64,000 nt of DNA from the NCBI RefSeq assembly GCF_030316895.1, contig NZ_JASZYV010000001.1:1798001-1862000 (forward strand), read 5' to 3'. Of the stretch, positions 18,985 through 27,506 are shown piece by piece. Source of the stretch: Variovorax dokdonensis. GTDB taxonomy: Bacteria > Pseudomonadota > Gammaproteobacteria > Burkholderiales > Burkholderiaceae_C. The position numbers and the translations under genes are program-made. A model generated the notes under the pieces. It was not told the DNA's origin. It worked only from the letters and a program-made list of their open reading frames with translations, and did not search any database. The first letter of the stretch is position 1, and the number at the start of each line of letters is the position of its first letter.

Positions 18985-20130
18985 TCAGGCAGGCGCGTGG
19001 AGGGCGGCCAACACTTCTTCGGTGTGCTCGCCGATCTTCGGCAGTGGCATGCGGACACCCGGCCGCCGGCCGCCCATGAGCAGCGGGAGCAAGACGACGT
19101 CGGTGGAGCCGCCATCGTCGGTGGGCATCGGCACGATGCCGCCGCTTTGCTGAAGGTGGGGGTCGTTCACGAGTTGCTCCGGACGCGAGATGGGCGCGTA
19201 GGGAATCCCGGCGGCCTCCAGCTTGGGTGCCAGTTCACCGATGCGGTGGTCCACCAGGATCGCCCCGAGTTCAGCCAGCAGTTGAGGCCGCAGCGCAACA
19301 CGCGCCGCGTTGTCCGCGTATTCGGGCCTTTGCAGCAGGTCCGGGCGTTCGAGCACCTTGCAGAGGGTCGCAAATTGCTTGTCGCTGACAGCACCGATGA
19401 AGAGCTGTTCGCCATCGGCCAGGGTGAAGACGTCGTACACGCTCCAGGCCGATACGCGTGAAGGCATGGGCGGCGGCGCTTCGCCGGTCATCAGGTACTG
19501 CTGCATGTGCTGGGCACTGAGAAACACGCAGTTCTCGAACAGGGCGCTTTGCACTTCCTGTCCGTGCCCGGTGCGTTCGCGCTCGCGCAGCGCAGCGAGC
19601 ACGCCGATGGCACCGAACATGCCGCCCATGATGTCGTTGACCGAAGTGCCCGCGCGCAGCGGCCGGCCGACTGGCCCGGTCATGTACGACAGGCCGCCCA
19701 TCATCTGCACGACCTCGTCGAGCGCCAGGCGTTTCTCGTAGGGCCCTGGCAGAAAGCCCTTGTGGCTCACGTAGATGAGCTGCGGGAAGCGCTTGGACAA
19801 GGCTTCGTAGTCCAGGCCGAGTTGCTTCATCAGGCCAGGGCGGAAGTTCTCCAGCACGACGTCGCAGGTGCCCACGAGTTCCGCGGCGGTCTGCTTTCCC
19901 GCGTCGGTGGTGATGTCGAGCACCACGCTCTTCTTGTTGCGGTTGAAGCTGCGGAAAAAGCCGATGCCCAGGCCTGGCAGCTGCCGCGTCTTGTCGCCGC
20001 CGGGCGGCTCGACCTTGATGACTTCGGCACCGAGGTCGGCCAGGATCATGCCGCAGGTCGGGCCCATCACCATGTGGGTGAATTCGAGCACGCGGATGCC
20101 GGCCAGCGGCAGGTTGTTGTCGGTTTTCAT
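18985..20130 (-). CDS. CaiB/BaiF-family (class III) CoA-transferase
   Basis: A 381-residue enzyme. The N-terminal GIRVLEFTHMVMGPTCGMIL followed by DLGAEVIKVEPPGGD is the classic opening of family III CoA-transferases, which move CoA between two carboxylic acids through an aspartyl-CoA intermediate. A conserved acidic residue in SVNDIMGGMFGAIGVLAAL is the likely catalytic aspartate. ATG 20130 gives the normal family start. The next gene upstream, 28 bases away, encodes an HMG-CoA-lyase-like protein, so the pair can activate a branched hydroxy-acid and then cleave it. Confidence 0.9.
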   Translation of the reverse strand: MKTDNNLPLAGIRVLEFTHMVMGPTCGMILADLGAEVIKVEPPGGDKTRQLPGLGIGFFRSFNRNKKSVVLDITTDAGKQTAAELVGTCDVVLENFRPGLMKQLGLDYEALSKRFPQLIYVSHKGFLPGPYEKRLALDEVVQMMGGLSYMTGPVGRPLRAGTSVNDIMGGMFGAIGVLAALRERERTGHGQEVQSALFENCVFLSAQHMQQYLMTGEAPPPMPSRVSAWSVYDVFTLADGEQLFIGAVSDKQFATLCKVLERPDLLQRPEYADNAARVALRPQLLAELGAILVDHRIGELAPKLEAAGIPYAPISRPEQLVNDPHLQQSGGIVPMPTDDGGSTDVVLLPLLMGGRRPGVRMPLPKIGEHTEEVLAALHAPA

Positions 20131-20158
20131 GGGGGAAGAGGAGGGGATGGGTGAGCCT

Positions 20159-21130
20159 TCAGGCGGCGGCGGGGAAGGGGAATGTCTTGGGCAGTCCGGC
20201 TCGCCAGAGTGCGCCATGGGTCGGCTCGCCCTCGATCCAGCCAGCGACCTTCTGGCGCAATGCCAGAAGGGCAGGAATGTCGAGCCCGGTGTCGATGCGC
20301 ATGGCTTGCAACATGAACGCCAGGTCCTCGGTGGCGGCATTGCCGCTTGCGCCAGGCGCGTGCGGGCAGCCGCCGATGCCGGCGAGCGAGGCGTCGAACC
20401 GATCGACACCCAGTTGCAGCGCCGCGTGAACATTGACGAGCGCGAGGCCGCGTGTATCGTGGAAATGGCCGCAGCAAAAGCGATCGCCCGCAATGGCGAT
20501 GGCTTTCTCGAACAGGCGGCTGACCGATGCCGGATCGGCATAGCCCACCGTGTCCGCCAGGCTCACGCGGTCGGCGCCAGCATCGAGCAGCGCCTGCATC
20601 AATCGAAGCACCTCGGTTTCGGCCACGTGGCCCTGAATCGTGCAGCCGAACGCCGTGCCCACGCCGCCTTCGATCAAAGTCTTCTTGCCCGACGCGTCGC
20701 GGGCTGCGCGGATGCGCCCCAGTTCGGCCACCACGTCGTCCGGCGTCTTGCGCAAGTTGGCAAGGCTGTGGGCATGGCTGGCCGACAGAGGAAGGATCAT
20801 CAGGTCGGCATTGCCCTCCAGAGCCAGCTCTGCGCCCCTGAGGTTGGGCACGAGGACCGAGGCGAACAAGCCCGGCAGAGACTTGGCATAGGCCAGCACC
20901 TGCTGCGTGTCTGCAAGTTGCGGCATGAGCCTGGGCGGAACGAACGATCCGACTTCGATCTCGGTCTGCCCCGCTGCCACCGCATCGCGCAGCCACTCGA
21001 ACTTGCGCTGCGTCGGAACGACGGTCCCGATGCTCTGCAAGCCATCGCGCAGGCCAACCTCTCGGATGGCGACCCGGCGTGGCAATGATCCATGTGCTGT
21101 GCTCAATGTGGTCTCCGTTGCTTTTCGCAT
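20159..21130 (-). CDS. Hydroxymethylglutaryl-CoA lyase family enzyme
   Basis: A 323-residue TIM-barrel lyase of the HMGL-like family. The metal-site opening REVGLRDGLQ is near residues 23-32, the HFHDTRGLALVN histidine motif lies past the middle, and GIGGCPHAPGASGN near residue 260 carries the conserved cysteine loop. It should cleave a 3-hydroxy-3-methyl acyl-CoA to acetyl-CoA or a related fragment plus a keto product. In an operon with a CoA-transferase it could act on HMG-CoA, citramalyl-CoA or a similar compound rather than in leucine breakdown, for which the usual partner genes are absent. Confidence 0.88.
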   Translation of the reverse strand: MRKATETTLSTAHGSLPRRVAIREVGLRDGLQSIGTVVPTQRKFEWLRDAVAAGQTEIEVGSFVPPRLMPQLADTQQVLAYAKSLPGLFASVLVPNLRGAELALEGNADLMILPLSASHAHSLANLRKTPDDVVAELGRIRAARDASGKKTLIEGGVGTAFGCTIQGHVAETEVLRLMQALLDAGADRVSLADTVGYADPASVSRLFEKAIAIAGDRFCCGHFHDTRGLALVNVHAALQLGVDRFDASLAGIGGCPHAPGASGNAATEDLAFMLQAMRIDTGLDIPALLALRQKVAGWIEGEPTHGALWRAGLPKTFPFPAAA

Positions 21131-21193
21131 CTGCTGGCAACCACTTTAGGATTGCCTGGATGAGTGGTAAAGCGACAATTCATCCCACATCTG

Positions 21194-21208
21194 TTTCCGA
21201 TATGGAAA
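21194..21208. promoter_or_regulatory. Inverted repeat between HMGL-like gene and LysR gene
   Basis: TTTCC-GATAT-GGAAA, a perfect 5-bp-arm dyad, lies 11 bases before the LysR start in the 88-base divergent region. It is a candidate binding site for that LysR protein. Confidence 0.4.
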
Positions 21209-21218
21209 GGCACAAGCG

Positions 21219-22160
21219 ATGCACGACCTGGACCTGACGACTTTGCGACTCTTCGTGGCCACCTGCGATCACCGGAACATCGGACGTGCGGCGGCGCAGA
21301 ACCACATCGGCACTTCGGCCATCAGCAAGCGCCTTGCCCAGCTCGAAGATCAGGTGCGTGCGCCGCTGTTGGAGCGTCACCGCCGCGGCGTGGTGCCGAC
21401 CGCCGCTGGCGAAATGCTCCTGGAGCATGCGCGCGCGATGCTCGCGACGGCCGACCGCGTGGCCCGGGACATGACGGCCTATCGCAAGGGCGTGAAAGGC
21501 CAGGTTCGCGTCTTGGCCTCGGTGTCGGCGATCACGGAGTCCCTGCCCGATGACATCGCGAGCTTCCTGCAGATGCCGGAGCACGCGCAGATTCGCGTCG
21601 ACATCGAAGAGCGGACCAGTTCGGAGCTCGTCTCAGCCCTTCGGGAGGGGTTGGCGCCAATCGGCGTGTGCTGGGATGCGGCGGACCTGGAAGGCCTGGC
21701 AACAAGGCCCTATCGCGGCGACGAACTCTGCGTGGTCGTCCATCCGTCGCATCCACTGGCAAGACGCAAGTCGTGCAGTTTCGAGCAGACCTTGGATTTC
21801 GACCATGTCGGCCTGCCCGCCAACACGGCCGTGCACACCATGCTTGCACGTGCGGCGGCCATCATCGGCAAGCCGATCTACTACCGGGCGGTGGTGTCCA
21901 CCTTCGACGCCTCGCTGCGATGCGTGCGCGCCGGGCTTGGCCTGGCGGTGGTTCCCAGGGAGATCGCTTCCACGTCCGGCGAGCAGGATCGCCGTCGGAT
22001 CGTGCGGCTCGACGATGCCTGGGCCCAGCGACGATTCGCCATCTGCTTTCGCGATCCGGGGCACCTCTCGCCAGCGGCCAGGCTCCTGGTGGATCACCTG
22101 TCTGCGCAAGCCCCGAAGGGCCAGCGCCTCAAGCCGTCTGGCCCTGCGGCGAATGCGTGA
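21219..22160 (+). CDS. LysR-family transcriptional regulator
   Basis: A 313-residue LysR protein with the N-terminal winged helix in residues 1-65 (LTTLRLFVATCDHRNIGRAA, then SAISKRLAQLEDQV) and the effector-binding domain after about residue 95. It diverges from the HMGL-like/CoA-transferase/Bug operon and is the obvious candidate to control it in response to the acid substrate. Its last 32 bases overlap the end of the methyltransferase gene on the other strand. Confidence 0.88.
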   Translation: MHDLDLTTLRLFVATCDHRNIGRAAAQNHIGTSAISKRLAQLEDQVRAPLLERHRRGVVPTAAGEMLLEHARAMLATADRVARDMTAYRKGVKGQVRVLASVSAITESLPDDIASFLQMPEHAQIRVDIEERTSSELVSALREGLAPIGVCWDAADLEGLATRPYRGDELCVVVHPSHPLARRKSCSFEQTLDFDHVGLPANTAVHTMLARAAAIIGKPIYYRAVVSTFDASLRCVRAGLGLAVVPREIASTSGEQDRRRIVRLDDAWAQRRFAICFRDPGHLSPAARLLVDHLSAQAPKGQRLKPSGPAANA

Positions 22161-23385
22161 TCCTGTATAGCGCCACGTCGATCCGCTCGTTGCGAAAGCC
22201 GACCTCGCAGTAGCCCAGGTAGTAGTTCCACATCCGCCGGAAGCGCTCGTCGAAGCCCAGGGGGCGCAGCAGAGGCCATGCTGCCTCGAAGCGCTGTCGC
22301 CATTCCTGCACGGTGCGGGCATAGCTCGCGCCGAAGCGGTCGGTGCATTCGAGCTGCAGGCCCGCCTGCTGCGCCTGCTGGCGCAAGGCAGCGTCGCACG
22401 GCAGCATGCCGCCCGGAAACACGTGGCGCTGGATAAAGTCCGGATTTCGGCTGTAGGCGTCGAAGTGCGCGTCGTCGATCAGGATGACCTGCACCACGGC
22501 CGTGCCGCCAGGCTTCATGCGATCGCGCAGCGTCTGGAAGTAGCGCGGCCAATAGGCCTGACCGACGGCTTCGAGCATCTCGATGGAGACGATGCGGTCG
22601 AATGTGCCTTCGATGTCCCGATAGTCCTGCAGGCGCAGTTCCACGCTCTGGCGAAGCCCAGCGGCCTCGACCTGGGCATTGGCGTGCGCGAGCTGCTCGC
22701 GTGACAACGTCACGCCGGTCACGTGCACGCCTGGGTTCGCGGCCAGCTTCATGGCCAGCGCGCCCCAGCCGCAGCCGATCTCGAGAACACGCTCGCCCCC
22801 TTCGAGTTGAAGGAGCGATTCGATGCGCGAGAGCTTCCGCTCCTGGGCCTGCTCCAGGCTCAGATCGCCCGGCGCGTAGATCGCGCTGGAGTAGATCATC
22901 TGCGGATCGAGCCACGTCCCGTAGAAGGTGTTGCCCAGGTCGTAGTGCGCGCTGATGTTGCGGCGGCTGCCTGCCGGCGTATTGGCATTGAGCAGGTGAC
23001 GCACGCGCGTCCAGGCACGGGCAAGCCAGTTGCCGGTGAGTGTGTTGCCCATCGCCGATTCGTTGGCAAGCCCGAATTCGAGCACGCCGACGAGATCGGG
23101 CGTCGACCAGTCGCCGTCGCAGTAGCTTTCGGCCCAGCCCAGATCGCCTTGAGAAAGCAGGCGACGCAGCGCTCGCCAGCGATGCACGTGCACGGTGGCA
23201 TGCGCACCGTCGACGCGGCCGCGCACGCTGATGCGCTCGCCATTGGGCAGAGTCAGGTCGAGGCTGCCGCGCTGAAGACCGGCCAACGCGCGCTGGATCT
23301 GGCCGCGCCAGGTCCACGGCAGGCCGGGCCCCGCGCTGATGCTGGCTTCCGAGGTGCGGGCTGTGTTGAAGATCAATCGGCTCAT
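22129..23385 (-). CDS. Cyclopropane-fatty-acid-synthase-family methyltransferase (1)
   Basis: A 418-residue SAM-dependent enzyme of the CFA synthase (Mycolic_acid cyclopropane synthase) family. It has the N-terminal extension typical of full-length CFA synthases, the AHYDLGNTFYGTWLDPQMIYS membrane-lipid motif (central) and the SAM site VLEIGCGWGALAMK. It would add a methyl or methylene group to unsaturated chains of membrane phospholipids. It overlaps the DUF1365 gene by ATGA and is the last gene of an operon starting at the flavin oxidoreductase, which is preceded by a sigma-E-type promoter. The N-terminus assigned is ATG 23385; an open extension upstream is the shadow of DUF1365. Confidence 0.9.
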   Translation of the reverse strand: MSRLIFNTARTSEASISAGPGLPWTWRGQIQRALAGLQRGSLDLTLPNGERISVRGRVDGAHATVHVHRWRALRRLLSQGDLGWAESYCDGDWSTPDLVGVLEFGLANESAMGNTLTGNWLARAWTRVRHLLNANTPAGSRRNISAHYDLGNTFYGTWLDPQMIYSSAIYAPGDLSLEQAQERKLSRIESLLQLEGGERVLEIGCGWGALAMKLAANPGVHVTGVTLSREQLAHANAQVEAAGLRQSVELRLQDYRDIEGTFDRIVSIEMLEAVGQAYWPRYFQTLRDRMKPGGTAVVQVILIDDAHFDAYSRNPDFIQRHVFPGGMLPCDAALRQQAQQAGLQLECTDRFGASYARTVQEWRQRFEAAWPLLRPLGFDERFRRMWNYYLGYCEVGFRNERIDVALYRITHSPQGQTA

Positions 23386-24194
23386 GGCAACGAGGCTTCC
23401 TGGCTTCGAACGACGGTCAGCGGCCTTTCGGCGGCGCCAGGGTGGCGCCGGAATGGCGCGCCCTTGATGAGCATCCGCAATGCTTCCCAATGAATGGCGC
23501 CCAGCACCTTCAGTCCCAGCAGGGGGTGGCGCACGAACGCGCCCAGCAGGCTCGAGTCGCTCACCGGCGCTTGCCTTGCGGACAGTCCGGCGGAAAGCAC
23601 AACCGTACCTTCGGGATCGCAGGTGTCGATGTGCACCTGAAAGGGGGACTGCTCGTCGGGCGGCAGGCTCAGCGTGAATCGGTAGTTCAGGTTCATGTCC
23701 ATGAAGGGCGACACGTGCAGCCGCTTGCCGCAGGCGTGGCGCAATGTGGTCGCATGCTGTTGCGAGGGCTCCACTTCGACGAGGTAGCGGTGCCGCTCGC
23801 CAAAGGTGTTGCTCACCTCGTAGATGACCGCCGCCATCCCGCCATGCTCGTGTTCGCACAGGAAGATCGACAGCGGGTTGAATGCGTGGCCAAGAATGCG
23901 CGGCATGGTCAAGAGGCGCACGCGCCCCGTGGCCTCGATACCAGCAGCACGCAGTTGACCGTGGATCTCGTCACGCAGGTTCACGCCCGTCGGCGCGCCG
24001 TGGTCCGACTGCCGGAAGCTGAACAGGCCGGGCCGATCGAGGCTGAAGAGCCGCAGCCGTGCATTCAGCGATTCGAGTTCGTCCAGATCCAGCAGCAGGA
24101 AGACGACGCGATAGCGCAGCCGGTGCCGCAACGGCCGCATGCGCTGGTGCACGACGGTGGCTGAAAGCAGCCTGCTGGCAGGCGGATTCATCAT
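23382..24194 (-). CDS. DUF1365 family protein
   Basis: A 270-residue protein of the DUF1365 family, recognised from HRRLRPVRHRLRYRV-like HQRMRPLRHRLRYRVVFLL near the start, and from MPRILGHAFNPLSIFLC and NTFGERHRYLV in the middle. The family has no firmly established biochemical activity but is regularly found between a flavin-dependent amine-oxidase-like protein and a CFA-type methyltransferase, exactly as here. Both ends overlap the neighbours (ATGA type), so the three proteins are made together and probably work on the same lipid. Confidence 0.9.
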   Translation of the reverse strand: MMNPPASRLLSATVVHQRMRPLRHRLRYRVVFLLLDLDELESLNARLRLFSLDRPGLFSFRQSDHGAPTGVNLRDEIHGQLRAAGIEATGRVRLLTMPRILGHAFNPLSIFLCEHEHGGMAAVIYEVSNTFGERHRYLVEVEPSQQHATTLRHACGKRLHVSPFMDMNLNYRFTLSLPPDEQSPFQVHIDTCDPEGTVVLSAGLSARQAPVSDSSLLGAFVRHPLLGLKVLGAIHWEALRMLIKGAPFRRHPGAAERPLTVVRSQEASLP

Positions 24195-25606
24195 GCGGAA
24201 GCGCGTGCCGCCGCCTTCGACGCCGCATGGATGGCCGGAATGCGCCCTGACTCGTTCTCCACCTGCCAGGGCCGGCGCACCCCGCCGAGGGCCTCGGCCA
24301 CCGCCAGACCAGCCTGCAGACCGTCTTCATGGAAGCCTGCGCCGAAATAGGCGCCGCAGAACCACGTGTGTCGTTGCCCCTGCAGGCGCCACAGCTCCGA
24401 CTGGGCGCGCAGTGCCCGCGCGTCGAACAGCGGGTGCTCGTAGCTCTGGGTATGCAGCAGGCGGCCGGCGGCCGGCGGATGACCGGGGTTGAGCGTGAGC
24501 ATGATCGGCGTGCTCGTGGGCAGGGGTTGCAGCCGGTTCATCCAGTAGCTCGCGCAAAGCGATTGCGCGTCGCGCCGGTGGCCGAGGTAGTTCCAGCTCG
24601 CCCAGGTCCGGCGGCGCCGGGGCATGAGGCGCGTGTCGGTGTGCAACACGGCCAGGTTGCGGCTGTACGAGAAGGCACCCAGCAGGCGCTGCTCGTCCGC
24701 GCTGGGTGCATCCAGCAGGTGCAGGGCCTCGTCGGCGTGGGTGGCGACGACCACCGCATCGAAGCGCTGCGGGTGCCAGCCGTTGGAGGTGCGCACCTGG
24801 ACGCCCTGCGCGTCACGCGCCAGCTCGAGCACGGCCTGGCCGCGCAGCACCTGCCGCGCGTCGAGCGCAGAAGCGAGCGCGTTCACGTACTCGCGGCTCC
24901 CGCCGACGACCGTGCGCCAGACGGGGCGCTGGCCCAGGTCGAGCAGGCGGTGGTTCTCGCAGAAGCGCACAAAAGCCTCGGTGGGGTAGCGGCCGATGCG
25001 CTCCGCCGGGGCGGACCAGATCGCCGCGGCCATCGGATAGAGGTGGTCGGCGCGGAAGGCATCGCCGTAGCCGCGTGCGTCCAGGTAGTCGTCCAGGGCG
25101 ACCAGGCCGAAATTGCGCGCATCCGCCGGAGCATCGCGGTAGAAGCGGCGCAGCTCGGCCAGCATGCGCCAGAAGCGCGGACGCAGGGCATTGACCGGCT
25201 GGGCGAACAGGCCGGCCAGTCCGTCGCTTGAATATTCGAGCTGCCCGTCGTCCAGGCTCACGGCGAACGACATGTCCGAACCCTCGGTGCGCACGCCCAG
25301 GTGCTCGAACATGGCCGTCAGGTTGGGGTAGGCCGGCTCGTTGTAGACGATGAACCCCGTGTCGACCGCCAGCGGCACGCCGTCGACGTCGACGTCGACC
25401 GTGTGGGCATGGCCGCCAAGCCGCTGGTGAGATTCGAACAGCGTCACGTCGTGGGCGCGCGACAGCAGCCACGCGGCCGACAGCCCCGAGACGCCGCTGC
25501 CGATCACGGCGATCTTCTGCCGCCCTTGCGAGCCGTCCGGGCCGGGGGCGGCGCCCGGAATCAGGCGGTGGGCTGGGCTGGCGGGAATGGTTGGAATGGC
25601 AGGCAT
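24191..25606 (-). CDS. FAD-dependent oxidoreductase (amine-oxidase/desaturase-like)
   Basis: A 471-residue flavoprotein. The dinucleotide-binding motif VIGSGVSGLSAAWLLSRAHD is near residues 34-53, followed by LFESHQRLGGHAHTVDV, and the C-terminal FAD contact is GAYFGAGFHEDGLQAGLAVAE. It belongs to the NAD(P)-binding Rossmann, amine-oxidase-like group found with DUF1365 and CFA methyltransferases. ATG 25606 starts about 24 bases after the predicted transcription start of a sigma-E-type promoter. A role in oxidising or desaturating acyl chains of membrane lipids fits the neighbours but is inferred. Confidence 0.85.
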   Translation of the reverse strand: MPAIPTIPASPAHRLIPGAAPGPDGSQGRQKIAVIGSGVSGLSAAWLLSRAHDVTLFESHQRLGGHAHTVDVDVDGVPLAVDTGFIVYNEPAYPNLTAMFEHLGVRTEGSDMSFAVSLDDGQLEYSSDGLAGLFAQPVNALRPRFWRMLAELRRFYRDAPADARNFGLVALDDYLDARGYGDAFRADHLYPMAAAIWSAPAERIGRYPTEAFVRFCENHRLLDLGQRPVWRTVVGGSREYVNALASALDARQVLRGQAVLELARDAQGVQVRTSNGWHPQRFDAVVVATHADEALHLLDAPSADEQRLLGAFSYSRNLAVLHTDTRLMPRRRRTWASWNYLGHRRDAQSLCASYWMNRLQPLPTSTPIMLTLNPGHPPAAGRLLHTQSYEHPLFDARALRAQSELWRLQGQRHTWFCGAYFGAGFHEDGLQAGLAVAEALGGVRRPWQVENESGRIPAIHAASKAAARASA

Positions 25607-25636
25607 GTAGGGGGCCGCGTCGTGGTCTTGTCGTCT

Positions 25637-25664
25637 TCTACGCAACCTGGGCCGCGCCGGATCA
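25637..25664 (-). promoter_or_regulatory. Sigma-E/ECF promoter for the FAD-DUF1365-CFA operon
   Basis: On the minus strand TGATCC (25664-25659) is followed by 16 bases ending in TG and then CGTAGA (25642-25637). This equals the motif found facing the other way 28 bases further on, and it resembles the -35 TGATCC described for RpoE/ChrR-type sigma factors. The predicted start is near 25630. Confidence 0.8.
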
Positions 25665-25691
25665 ATCGCGACGCAGTGTAGATGCGCGCTG

Positions 25692-25719
25692 TGATCCAAT
25701 CGCGCCGATGATGCGTAGA
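25692..25719 (+). promoter_or_regulatory. Sigma-E/ECF autoregulatory promoter for rpoE-chrR
   Basis: TGATCC (25692-25697), a 16-base spacer ending in TG, and CGTAGA (25714-25719). The predicted transcript start is near 25726. An ATG at 25727 would then be leaderless, which argues for the sigma factor starting at 25802 instead. Confidence 0.8.
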
Positions 25720-25801
25720 ACCCCCCATGACCGGCCTACGGCAATCCTCGGAAATCGACCCCGCCAGGCATCGAGCCCGCGCTCCCTACCTGTCCGTTGC
25801 C

Positions 25802-26398
25802 ATGTCGCCTGATATTCCGGAGCATGCACCCGAACCCGACCTGCTGAACCACCTGCTTGTCTGCGTGGGCAGCAAGTCGGACCGCCAGGCCTTCGCGGCC
25901 TTGTTCAAGCATTTCGCGCCGCGCATCAAGAGCTACCTGATGCGCTCGGGCAGCTCCGAAAGCCAGGCCGAGGAGTTCGCCCAGGAGGCCATGGTCAACG
26001 TCTGGAAGAAGGCCGCGGGCTTCGATCCGGCCGAGGCCGCGGCTTCGACCTGGATCTTTGCCATCGCCCGCAACCTGCGCATCGACCATTTCCGGCGCCT
26101 GGGCAACCGCATGGAGCAGATCGCCAGCGATCCCCATGAAGATGCCCTGGCTGGCGCCGAGGACCCCGAGCCCACGCCTGAAGAGCAGCTCTTCGGCGCC
26201 CAGTGCGAGCGCGCGGTGCGCTCGGCCATGGCGGCGCTGCCGCCGGAGCAGCAGCTGGTGTTGCGGCTTTCGTTTTATGAGGAGCACCCGCATGCGCGGA
26301 TCGCCGCCGAGCTGGGTCTTCCGCTGGGCACGGTGAAATCCCGCGTGCGCCTGGCCTTGAACCAGCTGCGACGCCGGCTGGATGGAATGCAACCATGA
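25802..26398 (+). CDS. rpoE: ECF sigma factor, RpoE (sigma-E of the ChrR system)
   Basis: A 198-residue ECF sigma factor. Region 2 covers about residues 25-95 (AFAALFKHFAPRIKSYLMR, EEFAQEAMVNVWKKA, STWIFAIARNLRIDHFRR), and region 4 covers about 130-192 (ALPPEQQLVLRLSFYEEHPH, then GLPLGTVKSRVRLALNQLR). It overlaps the anti-sigma gene by ATGA. The pairing with a ChrR-type protein places it in the ECF11-like group that answers to singlet oxygen. ATG 25802 is preferred because the promoter leaves no leader for the ATG at 25727, although no strong ribosome site precedes either. Confidence 0.88.
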   Translation: MSPDIPEHAPEPDLLNHLLVCVGSKSDRQAFAALFKHFAPRIKSYLMRSGSSESQAEEFAQEAMVNVWKKAAGFDPAEAAASTWIFAIARNLRIDHFRRLGNRMEQIASDPHEDALAGAEDPEPTPEEQLFGAQCERAVRSAMAALPPEQQLVLRLSFYEEHPHARIAAELGLPLGTVKSRVRLALNQLRRRLDGMQP

Positions 26399-27057
26399 GG
26401 ATTCGACATCACCCCGATGACGCACTGATGCTCGCCTATGCGGCGGGCAGCCTGGGCGCGGGCCATCGCCTGCTGCTCGACGTGCACCTTGAAGGCTGCG
26501 CGGCCTGCCGCCAGCGCATGGCGCAACTGAACGCGCTGGGCGGCGTCATGCTCGACGAACTGCCGCCGGCGGAACTGTCGCCGCATGCGCTGGAGCGCGT
26601 GCTTGCCCGCATCGATGCCGGGCCCGGCTCTTTGGCCGACGCGCCCAGGACGAGCACGGTCGTAGGCGAGAAGCCCTGGCTTCCGGTCGCCTGGCCGGCG
26701 GCGATGTCCGGCTGCGAAGTCGGTCCCTGGCGCTGGATGGGCCCGGGCATGTACTGGAACCGCGTGGTGGTTCCGGACGCGCCGCAGGCCAAGGTCTTCA
26801 TGCTTCGCATTGGCGCCGGCCGGATGCTGCCGCAGCACACGCACAGCCAGAGCGAGCTGACGCAGGTGCTTTGGGGAGCGTTCGACGATGGCCGCAGCGA
26901 GTTCCGCGCCGGCGATTTCGACGAGACGGACGGATCGGTGCGCCATCAACCGACCGTTCAGCCCAATGGAGACTGCATCTGCCTGGCCTCGGTCGAAGGA
27001 ACGCTGCGGTTCGACGGCTGGCTGGCGCGCCTCATGGGCGCTTCGATCGGCATGTGA
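26395..27057 (+). CDS. chrR: ChrR-type zinc anti-sigma factor with cupin domain
   Basis: A 220-residue protein with two parts. The N-terminal anti-sigma domain has His6, His31, Cys35 and Cys38 (HLEGCAAC), the same spacing as the zinc site known in Rhodobacter ChrR. The C-terminal cupin has His148, His150, Glu154 and His184, matching the second zinc site needed to sense singlet oxygen or organic peroxide. It should hold the sigma factor inactive until the signal releases it. It is translationally coupled to rpoE, and its stop lies one base from the end of the convergent DUF2177 gene. Confidence 0.92.
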   Translation: MRIRHHPDDALMLAYAAGSLGAGHRLLLDVHLEGCAACRQRMAQLNALGGVMLDELPPAELSPHALERVLARIDAGPGSLADAPRTSTVVGEKPWLPVAWPAAMSGCEVGPWRWMGPGMYWNRVVVPDAPQAKVFMLRIGAGRMLPQHTHSQSELTQVLWGAFDDGRSEFRAGDFDETDGSVRHQPTVQPNGDCICLASVEGTLRFDGWLARLMGASIGM

Positions 27058-27058
27058 T

Positions 27059-27469
27059 TCAGCGGCCGGGCAAGAGCTTGAGCAGCACCAGCACGGTGAG
27101 GGCGGACGCAGCGCCCGTGGCGCTGGTGCCCCAGGCCAGGTCGGCCAGCGTGATCTTCCACGACCAACCTTGCAAGGTGGCCTGGTTGGTCAGGTCGTAG
27201 GTGGCATAGGCCACGAAACCCAGCATCGCCCCACGGGCCGCGCCTGCGCCGACGCTTTTCAGGTCGAACGCCGGCGAGATCGCCAGGGCCACCATGCCGC
27301 TGATGTAGACGACGTAGAAGAACCCGGCGGCCCACATGTCGAAGGGCTGGCGCAAGAGCGGGCCGATGATCGGCTGGTAGAGCCTTGGCGTCATCAGGCT
27401 GAGCCAGACGGCGTCCAGGGCGAGGAAGATGACGGCGGCCAGGATCCAGGCCAGTGCAAAGGTTCTCAT
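27059..27469 (-). CDS. DUF2177 family membrane protein
   Basis: A 136-residue protein with four predicted membrane helices, recognised as DUF2177 from LDAVWLSLMTPRLYQPIIG near the start and YATYDLTNQATLQGWSWKIT in the last third. The family is of unknown function and is common in ChrR-linked clusters. It is the last gene of the five-gene operon that begins at the second CFA-type methyltransferase, and it converges on chrR. Confidence 0.88.
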   Translation of the reverse strand: MRTFALAWILAAVIFLALDAVWLSLMTPRLYQPIIGPLLRQPFDMWAAGFFYVVYISGMVALAISPAFDLKSVGAGAARGAMLGFVAYATYDLTNQATLQGWSWKITLADLAWGTSATGAASALTVLVLLKLLPGR

Positions 27470-27506
27470 GGGCGTTCCTTGAAAAGCAAAAGGGGAGCGG
27501 TGCGCT

